Positions 22,833 through 30,897 of a DNA stretch of 36,825 nucleotides are shown in pieces; position 1 is the first letter of the stretch, and each line of letters begins with the position of its first letter. Position numbers and translations under genes: made by a program. Below the pieces are notes generated by a model, which was not told the DNA's origin, searched no databases, and worked only from the letters and a program-made list of their open reading frames with translations. This DNA comes from CAYSRC01 sp964433495 (GTDB lineage Bacteria; Bacillota; Clostridia; Oscillospirales; Ruminococcaceae), in contig CAYSRC010000022.1 in the NCBI GenBank assembly GCA_964433495.1, positions 1 to 36,825 of the forward strand. Reading direction: 5' to 3'.

Positions 22833-23838
22833 CCTCGTTTCCTCCATTGGGTTTTGCAATGATATCCACTATCTTAAACGCCTTGTTCTTACCGACCTCT
22901 CCAAGCTTAGCGGTGTACCACGGCATATCGTCCACATTTACTATTATATCACCGTCTATGCGCTTCTCAAGAGATATGACGTCATTTACCTGAAGCTGCG
23001 CTATCTGTCCGAGCGTCATCTTGCAGTGATCGAGCACCGCCTCCATGACAAGGCTCGAGCGCTCAAGCTCCTGCAAGACCTTGTTGCGCTTCATCTTTTC
23101 CCTCTCGGGATCCTGCTTTTTGGAGGCGTGGGCGTACTTGCCGTTAAAGGTGTCGATTATCTTTTCGAGGTTTTCCGACGGCATGCAGATATTTATGCTG
23201 GTGGTGCCGCTGTCGCTCTTGACCTCGATGGAGATGATGATGACGATGTCCTGCGGGCCGTAAACCTGAAGCAGCCTGCCGTTTGTCTCGATGCTTTTAA
23301 GCTCCGTTTTCAGGTCGAAGTACCGCTGCCACGCGTCCTGAAGATATTTGGTCACGTGCTCGATTACGGTCCTCAGGATGGCCAGCTCTATCTCGGAGTA
23401 CTGTCTGTCAAAGACCTCCACCCCGTCGAGGTTGCCCAGCAGGCGCTCGATAATCGTGAAGCACATCTGCTGCGGGAACTCGATCATCATCGTGGCGACG
23501 TCGATCTTTGAACCCTCTATTCCGTAGTCGATCAGTCCGACAAAGGTGTTGTCGGGAAGGGCGTTGCTGAACTCGTAGTACTGCTGCTCCTCGATGTGGC
23601 TGATTGTGACCTCCTGCACCGAACGCAGAATGCTCGTAAAGTACGACGACAGCACGCGTGCAAAGTTTTCATAAAGGTTTTCAAGCGACTTTATCTGATC
23701 CTTGGTTATCCGCCTCGGAGAGCTGAAGTCGTACTTTTTTACCTTTTCCTTTTCTTTGGTCTCCTCCTCGACACTGTCACCCGACCTCATCCTGTTCAGC
23801 AGTTCGTCAATCTGGCTTTGTGACAATGTTTCGGGCAT
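22825..23838 (-). CDS. fliM: Flagellar motor switch protein FliM
   Basis: A 337-residue C-ring protein that binds CheY-P at its N-terminus and controls rotation direction. The N-terminal LSQSQIDELLNRM is the conserved CheY-P-binding peptide. The central domain has YDFSSPRRITKDQIKSLE and the GGxG-related region, and a FliN-like domain ends the protein (LGQIAQLQVNDVISLEKR). Full length. It lies between motB and fliY, without fliL. Confidence 0.96.
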   Translation of the reverse strand: MPETLSQSQIDELLNRMRSGDSVEEETKEKEKVKKYDFSSPRRITKDQIKSLENLYENFARVLSSYFTSILRSVQEVTISHIEEQQYYEFSNALPDNTFVGLIDYGIEGSKIDVATMMIEFPQQMCFTIIERLLGNLDGVEVFDRQYSEIELAILRTVIEHVTKYLQDAWQRYFDLKTELKSIETNGRLLQVYGPQDIVIIISIEVKSDSGTTSINICMPSENLEKIIDTFNGKYAHASKKQDPEREKMKRNKVLQELERSSLVMEAVLDHCKMTLGQIAQLQVNDVISLEKRIDGDIIVNVDDMPWYTAKLGEVGKNKAFKIVDIIAKPNGGNEDE

Positions 23839-23872
23839 TTTCTAACTTCCTCCCGTGTCAGTTGTCGGTCTG

Positions 23873-24793
23873 TTAGGGCAAATCCGCTCCGCCTCCGGGC
23901 TCGGCGCCGCCGGTCTGTCCGGGCAGGTCTGCCCTGCTTTCGGGCGGGGTGCCGCCGGTCTGCTCGGGCAGGTCTGCCCCGCCTTCGGGCTCGGCGCCGC
24001 CGGTCTGTTCAAACAGGTCTTGCCCCATTCCGGACTCTACGTCCTCCCTCGCGTCGTAGACGCGGCCGAGCGCGTCGTAGAAGCCGACGTCGAGGTCGCT
24101 GTCCATGCCGACAATGATCATCTCGACACGGCGGTTGAGCATCCTCGTCTCCTCCCGCGAGTTGTCGGCGACCGGGTAGTGCTTGCCGTATCCCATCGTC
24201 ACAACCTTTTTCGGCTCAAACCCGATGGTATATTCAAGATAGGACGCGATGGACGACGCGCGCTCACCCGACAGCATCCAGCCCGAGCTGCGCAGCGTGC
24301 CGTCCATGGGGTCGGCGGTGTGGCCGATGAGCGCGACCATCTTGATATACTGCTCCCGGTCCTTGAGACCCTTTCCGATGTATTCGAGCGTCGGATAGCT
24401 GTCTGCGGTCAGGATATAGCTGTCCGACTCAAAGAGCAGCGCCGTGTTGAAGTGTATGTATATCATACCGTTCTCTTTTGAGACATCCACGACGCCCGCG
24501 GCGTCGTTGGCGGCGACATACTCGCTGATATACTCGTACAGCATATCCATCGCCTCTTCGGGCGTCGGCTCGGTTCCGTCCCCGGGGGTGTTGTTGCTGT
24601 CCACGCCGCCGATGATCTCCTCGATGACGTCGGGCGGCAGGTTGGAAAAGGAGCGTATGAACGCGTTGAACTTCTCCTCATTGACGGTGGACATGCTGAG
24701 CATGACCGCAAAAAAGCAGAGCAGCAGGGTGACCATATCCGAGTAGGTGTTCATCCAGGTGCCGCCGCTCGCTTCCTCTCTGTTCTTCTTCAA
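23873..24793 (-). CDS. motB: Stator protein MotB (OmpA domain)
   Basis: A 306-residue stator subunit. One membrane helix near residues 19-35 carries the ion-binding Asp D19 (YSDMVTLLLCFF). The periplasmic OmpA/MotB peptidoglycan-binding domain spans about 110-235, including LSGERASSIASYL, GYGKHYPVADN and LNRRVEM. A C-terminal tail of three 15-residue repeats is unusual. The start codon is TTG at 24793, supported by GGAAGGATG about nine bases upstream; the next in-frame ATG (residue 14) would leave the helix at the very N-terminus. Follows motA by 33 bases. Ion type (proton or sodium) is not certain from sequence. Confidence 0.93.
   Translation of the reverse strand: MKKNREEASGGTWMNTYSDMVTLLLCFFAVMLSMSTVNEEKFNAFIRSFSNLPPDVIEEIIGGVDSNNTPGDGTEPTPEEAMDMLYEYISEYVAANDAAGVVDVSKENGMIYIHFNTALLFESDSYILTADSYPTLEYIGKGLKDREQYIKMVALIGHTADPMDGTLRSSGWMLSGERASSIASYLEYTIGFEPKKVVTMGYGKHYPVADNSREETRMLNRRVEMIIVGMDSDLDVGFYDALGRVYDAREDVESGMGQDLFEQTGGAEPEGGADLPEQTGGTPPESRADLPGQTGGAEPGGGADLP
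23876..24019 (-). repeat. Three tandem 45-bp repeats in the 3' end of motB
   Basis: Encode DLFEQTGGAEPEGGA, DLPEQTGGTPPESRA and DLPGQTGGAEPGGGA followed by DLP at the C-terminus. The units are in frame and imperfect. Confidence 0.88.
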
Positions 24794-24826
24794 ATGAACT
24801 CACATCCTTCCGACCGCAGCCCGCCG

Positions 24827-25699
24827 TCAGCCGTTGCTTGCCGCGTCCGCGCCGCCCTCGGCAGCGCCGCCGCCTGATTTTTTGGCCTTCTTTTTCTGCT
24901 GGAAGTCGGGCAGCATGTGCACTAACTTATCCTGGATGGCGTTGGGGTTTTCGCCCGCCTGTATCGACTGTATGCCCTCGAGGATGATGCGCTTGCACAT
25001 CATCTCCTCGTCGTTGCGCACGCCGAGCTTGGTGGCGAACGGGGTGAAGAAGATGTTGGCAAGCATCGAGCCGTACAGCGTCGTGATGAGGGCGACGGCC
25101 ATGTTGGGGCCGACCGACTCGATGTCCTGAAGGGATTTGAGCATGTTGATAAGACCGATAAGGGTACCGATCATGCCGAACGCGGGGCCGAGCGCCGCAC
25201 CGTTGGCGTAGATCTGCTTTGCCGAGAAGTGGCGGTTGTCGGTCTCGTCCATCCACAGCTCCATCTGGGAGCGCACCTTGTCGGGGTCGACCGAGTCGAC
25301 AATCATCTGTATGCTGTTTTTCAAGAACGGGTCGTTTATCGTAGACGCCCGCTCCTCAAGGGACAGCAGGCCGTTGATGCGCGCGGTCTTGGCGAGCTCG
25401 ACTATCTTGTCTATGTAAACCGACGGATCGTACTTGCGTGGCATGAACACGATGCCCAGGTGCTTCGGGATCTTCGCGATATCGCTTAAGGGGAACATGA
25501 CGAACAAGCAGGCAAAGGTGCCGCCCACGACGATGACAAGGCTCGTCGGGTCCCAAAAGCTTGAGAAGTTGCCCATCATGACGGTGTAGCTGACGGTGCC
25601 GTCCTCGGCGGTCTCTTTATTTAGGACGATACCGATAAACATCATGGCAAGCGCGAGCACAATGCCGAGGATGGAGAGTATGTCAATTGTACGTTTCAT
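24827..25699 (-). CDS. motA: Stator protein MotA
   Basis: A 290-residue membrane stator subunit that turns ion flow into torque on FliG. Four membrane helices are seen, with the cytoplasmic loop ARINGLLSLEERA carrying the Arg/Glu charges that act on FliG, and the conserved Pro in GPAFGMIGTLIGLI in helix 3. A short Lys/Gly/Ala tail (KKKAKKSGGGAAEGGADAAS) extends the usual C-terminus. Starts six bases after the flbD stop. Confidence 0.96.
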   Translation of the reverse strand: MKRTIDILSILGIVLALAMMFIGIVLNKETAEDGTVSYTVMMGNFSSFWDPTSLVIVVGGTFACLFVMFPLSDIAKIPKHLGIVFMPRKYDPSVYIDKIVELAKTARINGLLSLEERASTINDPFLKNSIQMIVDSVDPDKVRSQMELWMDETDNRHFSAKQIYANGAALGPAFGMIGTLIGLINMLKSLQDIESVGPNMAVALITTLYGSMLANIFFTPFATKLGVRNDEEMMCKRIILEGIQSIQAGENPNAIQDKLVHMLPDFQQKKKAKKSGGGAAEGGADAASNG

Positions 25700-25705
25700 G
25701 GGTCA

Positions 25706-25918
25706 TCAGTCCTCGCTGTAGTTGCTTCTTGTCTCGGGGGTGAGACATCTGCGCTTGTATTCGACGACAAGGTCGACAACATCGCGCATCGATTGCTGTA
25801 CGATATAAAAATTCTTATCCCGCATGCGTATCGTCGTGTCGGGTGACTCCTCGATGGTCTCGATGAGGTCGGAGTTTATCGCAAACTCGCTTCCGTTAAG
25901 CTTTTTCAGTATGATCAT
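25706..25918 (-). CDS. flbD: Flagellar protein FlbD
   Basis: A 70-residue FlbD/SwrD family protein; in Bacillus the homologue SwrD boosts swarming by raising motor power, and here it lies directly before motA. Visible features are the N-terminal MIILKKLNGSEFAINSDLIE and TTIRMRDKNFYIVQQS, matching the family. The ATG at 25918 has a GGGAAAGGAAAAGG ribosome site; an upstream in-frame start adds 25 basic residues not typical of the family. Confidence 0.92.
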   Translation of the reverse strand: MIILKKLNGSEFAINSDLIETIEESPDTTIRMRDKNFYIVQQSMRDVVDLVVEYKRRCLTPETRSNYSED

Positions 25919-25960
25919 CAGCCTTTTCCTTTCCCTTCTTTTCGCTGCGTTTTCCGCAAT

Positions 25961-26075
25961 GGGCGGGCGAAAAAGGTTTTTTCGCTCGCCCACGGCGGCG
26001 GACCCGCGGCCCGCTGCCGCAGCGTTTGTCCCGATGCTGCATCATGCGCCGAGGGGCGCCCGAAAGCGCCCTCGA
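25961..26075 (-). other. Two strong hairpins in the flgE-flbD gap
   Basis: Just after flgE, GAGGGCGC/GCGCCCCTC (about 26052-26075) forms one stem. Then GGGCGAGCGAAAAA pairs with TTTTTCGCCCGCCC (25961-25991), a fourteen-base stem with one mismatch. Neither is followed by a U-run in the operon's direction. They may stabilise the flgE 3' end or set differential expression of structural versus stator genes. Confidence 0.55.
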
Positions 26076-26087
26076 CGCCGCAAAGCA

Positions 26088-27791
26088 TTACCGCTTGAGG
26101 TTGATGAGCTCCTCAAGCATGGTGTCCGAAACCGTTATGATCCGGCTGTTGGCCTGGAAGCCGCGCTGGGTGGTGATCATGTTCGACATCTCCTCCGAGA
26201 GGTCGACATTTGACATCTCAAGCGCGCTCGCCTTGAGCGAGCCGGAGCCGTCGCTGCCCGGGTCGCACAGCATGGGCGCGCCCGAGTTTGCGGTCTCGGT
26301 GTAGTAGTTGTTTCCCGTGAACTGCAAGCCGTAGGGGTTGGAGAAGTTCGCAAGGGAGATTTTGCCCACCGTGACGGTGCCCTTTTCGGAGTGCGAAACC
26401 GTTATGGTGCCGTCCGAGGCAATTGCAATACCCTGGATCTCGTCGAGGGTGATGACACCGCCCTCGGTGCCGCCCGAAAGGGTGAAGGTGACGCTGCCGA
26501 GGCCGCGCTCTTTGGACGGGATGGACGGGGTGACCGACGTCTTGGTGAGGTCTATGTCATCGTTGGGCAGACCGGTATTGGCCGCGTCGATGGTATCCCC
26601 GTTGACCGGGTCAGCCGTCGAGCCTTTCGTCTTCTTGAAGAAGTTGGTCATCTCGGTGAAGCTCGGCTTGGTGACCTGGATGTAATCGTCCCCCGCCGTG
26701 TTCTTCATCAGGATGGAGGACGCGGTCGTCTTCTCGGTGATCGAGCAGGTGTAGTCATGGGTCCCGCCGTTGGCGTCCTTGATGGTCAGCTTGATGTTCC
26801 ACGCGGGGTTGTCGGGGTCGGCCGTGCTGTAGGTCGCGGTGAGGGCGCTTATCTCGCCCGGGGTCTCGCCGTCGCCGAAGGTGAAGTCGGTGCTCGCGCC
26901 CACAAACGTCATACCGCCGCCGAACGCGCCCTTTTCAAGGCCCGAGATGATGCCCGTCTTGGTGCCGAACGAGGAGCCGGTGAGCTCTGCGCCCGTGAGG
27001 GCGCCCTTCTCGAAGATGTTCTCGGAAGCGGTGATCGAGAACCTGCCCGCCGTGTGCTCGACGCCGCCGTTGGCCTCGAGGATGGCGCGGTTGATCTCGG
27101 CGTTGAGCTCGTCGATGTCGGCGAAGCTCTCGTTTGCGTTGAGCGTGACGCTTATCGCGCCCGTCGAGGTGATCGTCGCGGTCGATTTAAGACCGGCGGG
27201 AAGCTGGTCGCTTGAGTTGATGGTGAAGCCGACATTGCCGTACTTGGTCGCGTTCGTCGTCCTGATCGTGTAGTCGACGTTGTTGATCGACTCGGTCACC
27301 GACGACGCGCGGGGGTCGACCGAACCCATGTTGTCAAGCTTTATCTTCTGCGACGAGGGGGTGCCGTCCGCACTGCCCGTGCCGAGGACAAAGTTGCCGT
27401 TGATGTCGACGAGATATCCGTTGGAGTCATAGTCGAGCAGACCCGCTTTGGTGTAGTAGATGTTGCCGCTGGGGTCCATAACCTGCAAGAATCCCTCGCC
27501 CGTTATCGCGACGTCGAGACCGAAGCCGGTGTTCTGCATACTCGACTGGGTCATCTGCGACTGGATACCGGCGAGCATCGCGCCGTAGCCGACGCCCGAC
27601 GGGTTGACACCGCCGCGGTTGCCCGTGCCCGCCGAGGCGGCGGTCAGCGTCTGGTAGAAGATGTCGCTGAAGACAGCGCGCTGGGATTTAAAGCCGTAGG
27701 TGTTTACGTTGGCTATGTTGTTGCCTATGACGTCCAATCTTGTCATGTGGACCTTAAGGCCCGCCACGCCCGAAAACATTGCTCTGTTCAT
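26088..27791 (-). CDS. flgE: Flagellar hook protein FlgE
   Basis: A 567-residue hook subunit, exported without a cleavable signal. N-terminal MNRAMFSGVAGLKVHMTRLD with GNNIANVNTYGFKSQRAVFS, and C-terminal SNVDLSEEMSNMITTQRGFQ with SRIITVSDTMLEELINLKR, form the conserved D0/D1 ends. The interior (about residues 150-480) is long, Thr/Ser/Gly-rich and not recognisable, as expected for surface-exposed domains D2/D3. Longer than the roughly 400 residues of enteric FlgE. Lies between the TIGR02530-like gene and flbD. Confidence 0.95.
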   Translation of the reverse strand: MNRAMFSGVAGLKVHMTRLDVIGNNIANVNTYGFKSQRAVFSDIFYQTLTAASAGTGNRGGVNPSGVGYGAMLAGIQSQMTQSSMQNTGFGLDVAITGEGFLQVMDPSGNIYYTKAGLLDYDSNGYLVDINGNFVLGTGSADGTPSSQKIKLDNMGSVDPRASSVTESINNVDYTIRTTNATKYGNVGFTINSSDQLPAGLKSTATITSTGAISVTLNANESFADIDELNAEINRAILEANGGVEHTAGRFSITASENIFEKGALTGAELTGSSFGTKTGIISGLEKGAFGGGMTFVGASTDFTFGDGETPGEISALTATYSTADPDNPAWNIKLTIKDANGGTHDYTCSITEKTTASSILMKNTAGDDYIQVTKPSFTEMTNFFKKTKGSTADPVNGDTIDAANTGLPNDDIDLTKTSVTPSIPSKERGLGSVTFTLSGGTEGGVITLDEIQGIAIASDGTITVSHSEKGTVTVGKISLANFSNPYGLQFTGNNYYTETANSGAPMLCDPGSDGSGSLKASALEMSNVDLSEEMSNMITTQRGFQANSRIITVSDTMLEELINLKR

Positions 27792-27886
27792 ATCTCTCTG
27801 TAAATCTCCTTTTGATAAGGGGAACAGCCTTCGCCCGCCGCTTATCCGTCATTCAAAGCGGCGTCAGCCTCCTCAAAAGGTCCGGC

Positions 27887-28297
27887 TTAAACTATAACTG
27901 TTCCGTCAATGTTTGTGAAAACGTTTTGTTCGGTCTCGCCGCTGCCCATTGCGGTTATGACCGTGTTGTTTCTGACATTCACAAGAAACGCGGTCCTGTC
28001 GACAAGGATAAGCGTGTCGTCGAGGTTCTTTTCACTTGCGAGCCTGACCCCGCGGTTGAGCCGCGCAAGGCTCTCGTCGGTGAGCTCGATGTTGTGATCC
28101 ACCGCGCGCTTTATCGCGTGCTTGGAAAACCCGACCTCGCTTCTCGCCGCAAGACTGTTGCTCAGCATCTCTCGAAACGAAAGACCGTCCTCGTTCTTCG
28201 CCGCGGCCTGTGTTTTTTCTGTACCCCCGGCCGAGGGCACGCCGCTGACAAGACCCGTGGTTATCGCAGAGCGTATCTTGTAGTCAAAGCTGTTCAT
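27887..28297 (-). CDS. Flagellar operon protein, TIGR02530-like
   Basis: A 136-residue protein resembling the small TIGR02530 'flagellar operon' family found between flgD and flgE in Firmicutes; molecular role unknown. Seen: a disordered Ala/Lys-rich N-terminus, then LSFREMLSNSL, EVGFSKHAIKRAVDHNIELT and the compact C-terminal region LILVDRTAFLVNVRNNTVIT with a final NIDGTVIV. No signal peptide or membrane segment, so it is cytosolic. Position is the strongest support. Confidence 0.85.
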   Translation of the reverse strand: MNSFDYKIRSAITTGLVSGVPSAGGTEKTQAAAKNEDGLSFREMLSNSLAARSEVGFSKHAIKRAVDHNIELTDESLARLNRGVRLASEKNLDDTLILVDRTAFLVNVRNNTVITAMGSGETEQNVFTNIDGTVIV

Positions 28298-28313
28298 GCG
28301 TATACAACTCCGT

Positions 28314-29075
28314 TCAAATCTTAGTCGTCGCCGCCACGGGCTTGAAGACCGACTTTCTGCCTCGATCGTCCGTTACGACAACATTGAAGTAGTAGCGCTT
28401 GTTTGAGGAAAGACCCGTGATCTCCGCCTCGGTTGCGCCGGAGGGGACGGTAAATTTGGTGCCCGCCTCGACCTGCTCGACCGTGCCGAACGGGGTGCTG
28501 TCCGAGTAGTAGACCTCAAACTTGTACTTTGACGCCGTGAACTCGTCCTCGGTCGGGACGTCCCACTTGAGCGAGACATAATCCCTGCCCGATTCGGTCG
28601 CCTTGAGCGCAAAGCCGTCGGAAACCGTACCCGAATTGTCGAGTGTGCCCGACGCGGCGCCGATGCTCATGATCTGACTGAGCGTGTATTTCTTGCCGCC
28701 CACGTACAGGATGTACTCGCCGTCCAAAAGCGAAACCTTTTCGACCATGCCCGTGATCGTGTCGAGATCGCCCGAGACGGTGTTCCTTGATGCGGTGACC
28801 GTCTTCCCCACAAGGTTCATCGCGTACAGGGTCTTGGAGTAGCTCGCCATCTCCTGTATCGACTGCATGTTGGAAAAGGTCGCCATCTGATTGACCATCT
28901 GGGAGTTGTCCATCGGATCGGTGAAATCCTGGTTCTGAAGCTGGACAATCAGCAGGTTCATAAAGTCGGAGGCTTCAAGTATCGAGTTGTCCGTCTTGTC
29001 GGTAAACACCGCGTTGTAGTTTGTCCCGCCCGAGCCCAAGACCCGGTCGGCCTCGCTGACATAGCTGCCGGCCAT
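28314..29075 (-). CDS. flgD: Hook cap protein FlgD with Fn3-like C-terminal domain
   Basis: A 253-residue hook scaffolding protein that caps the growing hook. The conserved N-terminal region is clear: DFMNLLIVQLQNQDFTDPMD and NSQMVNQMATFSNMQSIQEM (residues about 37-76), then the FlgD beta region to about 140. Residues about 152-253 look like a fibronectin type III domain (VSLKWDVP, KYKFEVYYS, ITGLSSNKRYYFNVVVTD). Enteric FlgD has a tudor-like plus Fn3-like hat domain, so this may be a divergent form of it with a more canonical Fn3. Ribosome site AAAGGAG precedes the ATG. Confidence 0.93.
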   Translation of the reverse strand: MAGSYVSEADRVLGSGGTNYNAVFTDKTDNSILEASDFMNLLIVQLQNQDFTDPMDNSQMVNQMATFSNMQSIQEMASYSKTLYAMNLVGKTVTASRNTVSGDLDTITGMVEKVSLLDGEYILYVGGKKYTLSQIMSIGAASGTLDNSGTVSDGFALKATESGRDYVSLKWDVPTEDEFTASKYKFEVYYSDSTPFGTVEQVEAGTKFTVPSGATEAEITGLSSNKRYYFNVVVTDDRGRKSVFKPVAATTKI

Positions 29076-29093
29076 AAACTCACTCCTTTCTCA

Positions 29094-30212
29094 CTACGCC
29101 GAGACAGGCTGCGGGACCCCGCGTGCGAGGTCGGCGAAGACCTGCTCGATCGAACTTGAAAAGCTCTCGACCTTTTCGTCGCGTCTCTCCCTCGGCTGCT
29201 GCTGCCTGCGGTTTCTCTGCCCGCCGCGCTCGTCGTCAAAGCGCATCTGCTGCTGCTCGGCCGCCGCGTCGTTTCTCGTCTGCGCCGGCTTCACCTCAAC
29301 ATCCATGGGGCTGACCGCCGCCTTGAGCGTCGCAAGCTCTCGGTTGAGCGCGTCGGCCGCCTCTTTGGTCGCGGTCACAATGCTCAGCGTGGTCTTGCCC
29401 GCCTTTTCTACTATACGCACCGTGATCTCGCCCAGCTCTCTCGGCCGCAGGCTCATCGTGAACTCGCTCTCGCCCGCCTTGAGGTGGTTCTGCATCTGCT
29501 GCGTCACCTGCTCGGTGAGGCTCGGCTGCATCGTCTGCGCGGGTCTCTCGAGCATAAGCTCGCCTATGCTTCTGTACACCTTTGTTTCGGCCAGCTGCTC
29601 TGCCGCAAGCTCGCCCGCGTCCGCGGCTTTGCGCTGCTCGCCCTCGTCGCTCTGCTGCCTCGACAACGTCTCGGCAAAGCCCTCGGACTCGTCAACTGCC
29701 TCGGCAACCGTCGGCACCGCCGCCTGCTGCTCTGCCGTCTCGCCCGCGCCCTCGAGGTAGCTGATAAACTCAGCCGTCAGCTGCTGCGCGTCGGTTTCGC
29801 CGTCTGCCGCAGCCTGCGTTCTCCCGGCCGCGTTCGTTCGGACGTCGCCCGCGAGCTGCTCGTACACGTTGAAGCCGCTTGTGAGGCCGTCAAGCGCGTC
29901 GACCTGTTCGGCGCCGGCGCTCTGCGTCAGCATCGCAACAAGGTCGAGGTTCATGCCCGGCATATAGCCCAAAAGGCCCGCTGCCTCAACGCTCGCCGCC
30001 TCAAGCCGCGAATTGTTGAGCTCCTCAAACAGGCCCGCCGCACTGACGCCGCCGCTCTCGCCGAAGGTCCCGGCGCTCTGCTTCATGCTTTCGAGCATGT
30101 TGTCGATGATCTGCATAAACACATCGCCCGACGCCTCGGACGTCTTGCCCGACAAGCCGCCGCCTCTGTACTGCCGCACCTGCTCAAGACTTACATAGTT
30201 CAGGTTTTCCAT
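29094..30212 (-). CDS. fliK: Flagellar hook-length control protein FliK
   Basis: A 372-residue secreted ruler protein that sets hook length and triggers the FlhB switch. The C-terminal domain is recognisable: MSLRPRELGEITVRIVEKAG, TTLSIVTATKEAADALNREL and LKAAVSPMDVEV (about residues 250-310). The N-terminal two thirds are Ala/Glu/Gln-rich and disordered, as is normal for the ruler part. The ATG at 30212 has a near-perfect AAAGGAGGTG site eight bases upstream; a GTG nine bases earlier overlaps that site and is less likely. Confidence 0.9.
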   Translation of the reverse strand: MENLNYVSLEQVRQYRGGGLSGKTSEASGDVFMQIIDNMLESMKQSAGTFGESGGVSAAGLFEELNNSRLEAASVEAAGLLGYMPGMNLDLVAMLTQSAGAEQVDALDGLTSGFNVYEQLAGDVRTNAAGRTQAAADGETDAQQLTAEFISYLEGAGETAEQQAAVPTVAEAVDESEGFAETLSRQQSDEGEQRKAADAGELAAEQLAETKVYRSIGELMLERPAQTMQPSLTEQVTQQMQNHLKAGESEFTMSLRPRELGEITVRIVEKAGKTTLSIVTATKEAADALNRELATLKAAVSPMDVEVKPAQTRNDAAAEQQQMRFDDERGGQRNRRQQQPRERRDEKVESFSSSIEQVFADLARGVPQPVSA

Positions 30213-30382
30213 TCGTTTCACCTCCTTTCAAATCAAACAATTCATGGTATATATATTTCAACAGAACAATCCGCATGTGTCACACGCGCCGCCCTCTCTT
30301 TTTGGGGGCTTGGTTCGCAGCCGGCCTTTTTCTCTGATGCCGTGATGCGGGCCCTGCCCGACCGAGCGGGTCGCGGTGCAAA

Positions 30383-30412
30383 ACACCTTTCGGACGTCCG
30401 CCGAAACCGTGT
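30383..30412 (-). terminator. Terminator-like hairpin between fliJ and fliK
   Basis: On the minus strand ACAC and TTTCGG pair with CCGAAA and GTGT, followed by TTTTGC, just after the fliJ stop. The stem is interrupted and the U-run short, so partial termination or attenuation is the most it could do. The remaining 170 bases to fliK hold an AT-rich stretch near 30245-30265 but no clear promoter. Confidence 0.4.
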
Positions 30413-30870
30413 CAATGCGCCGAAGCGTTGCCCGCAATCTTGTTGACAAGCCCTTCGGCTATCTCGTTCTCAAACTCCTTTGCCTCGCTCTTGCGGTACT
30501 CCTCAAGCTGTTTTTCCTCCAGCTTGTCGAGGCCCTGAAGCTCTTGAGAGGCGAGAATGACCCTTTGTTTCTGCTCTTCTATCTTGATGTCAAGCTGCTC
30601 TATCTCGCTGTCGGTGTCCTGAATCTGGTTCATGGTGTTCTCGCGGTAGAACCGAAGACCCGACAGCACCGACGCCGTCAGTGTGCCGTCGGCGCTGCGC
30701 TCGCGCAGCTCGCGCTCCTTGTCCTCAAGAAAGCGCTCGAGCGCCTCCTTGCGGCTGACAAGCTCCTGCCGCTCGCGGTTGAGCATCGACAGCTTTGACT
30801 TTTCAGACTCGAGAATCTGCTCTTTAAACTGCTGTATCCTCTTGAGAGAAAACCGAAATGCCTTTGCCAT
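30412..30870 (-). CDS. fliJ: Flagellar export chaperone FliJ
   Basis: A 152-residue, almost wholly helical coiled-coil protein, the stalk in the FliI ATPase ring. Begins FRFSLKRIQQFKEQILESEK, matching the FliJ N-terminus, and the long Glu/Lys/Gln-rich heptad region fills the rest. Placed right after fliI with a 27-base gap. Low sequence conservation in the family, so context matters. Confidence 0.92.
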   Translation of the reverse strand: MAKAFRFSLKRIQQFKEQILESEKSKLSMLNRERQELVSRKEALERFLEDKERELRERSADGTLTASVLSGLRFYRENTMNQIQDTDSEIEQLDIKIEEQKQRVILASQELQGLDKLEEKQLEEYRKSEAKEFENEIAEGLVNKIAGNASAH

Positions 30871-30897
30871 GCCTTACCCCGACCTGCCCCGCGCCGG

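Noticed and set aside
26391..27215. 274-codon plus-strand frame opposite flgE
   Set aside because: Shadow of flgE with Gly/Arg/Ala/Val-rich translation and no recognisable domain.
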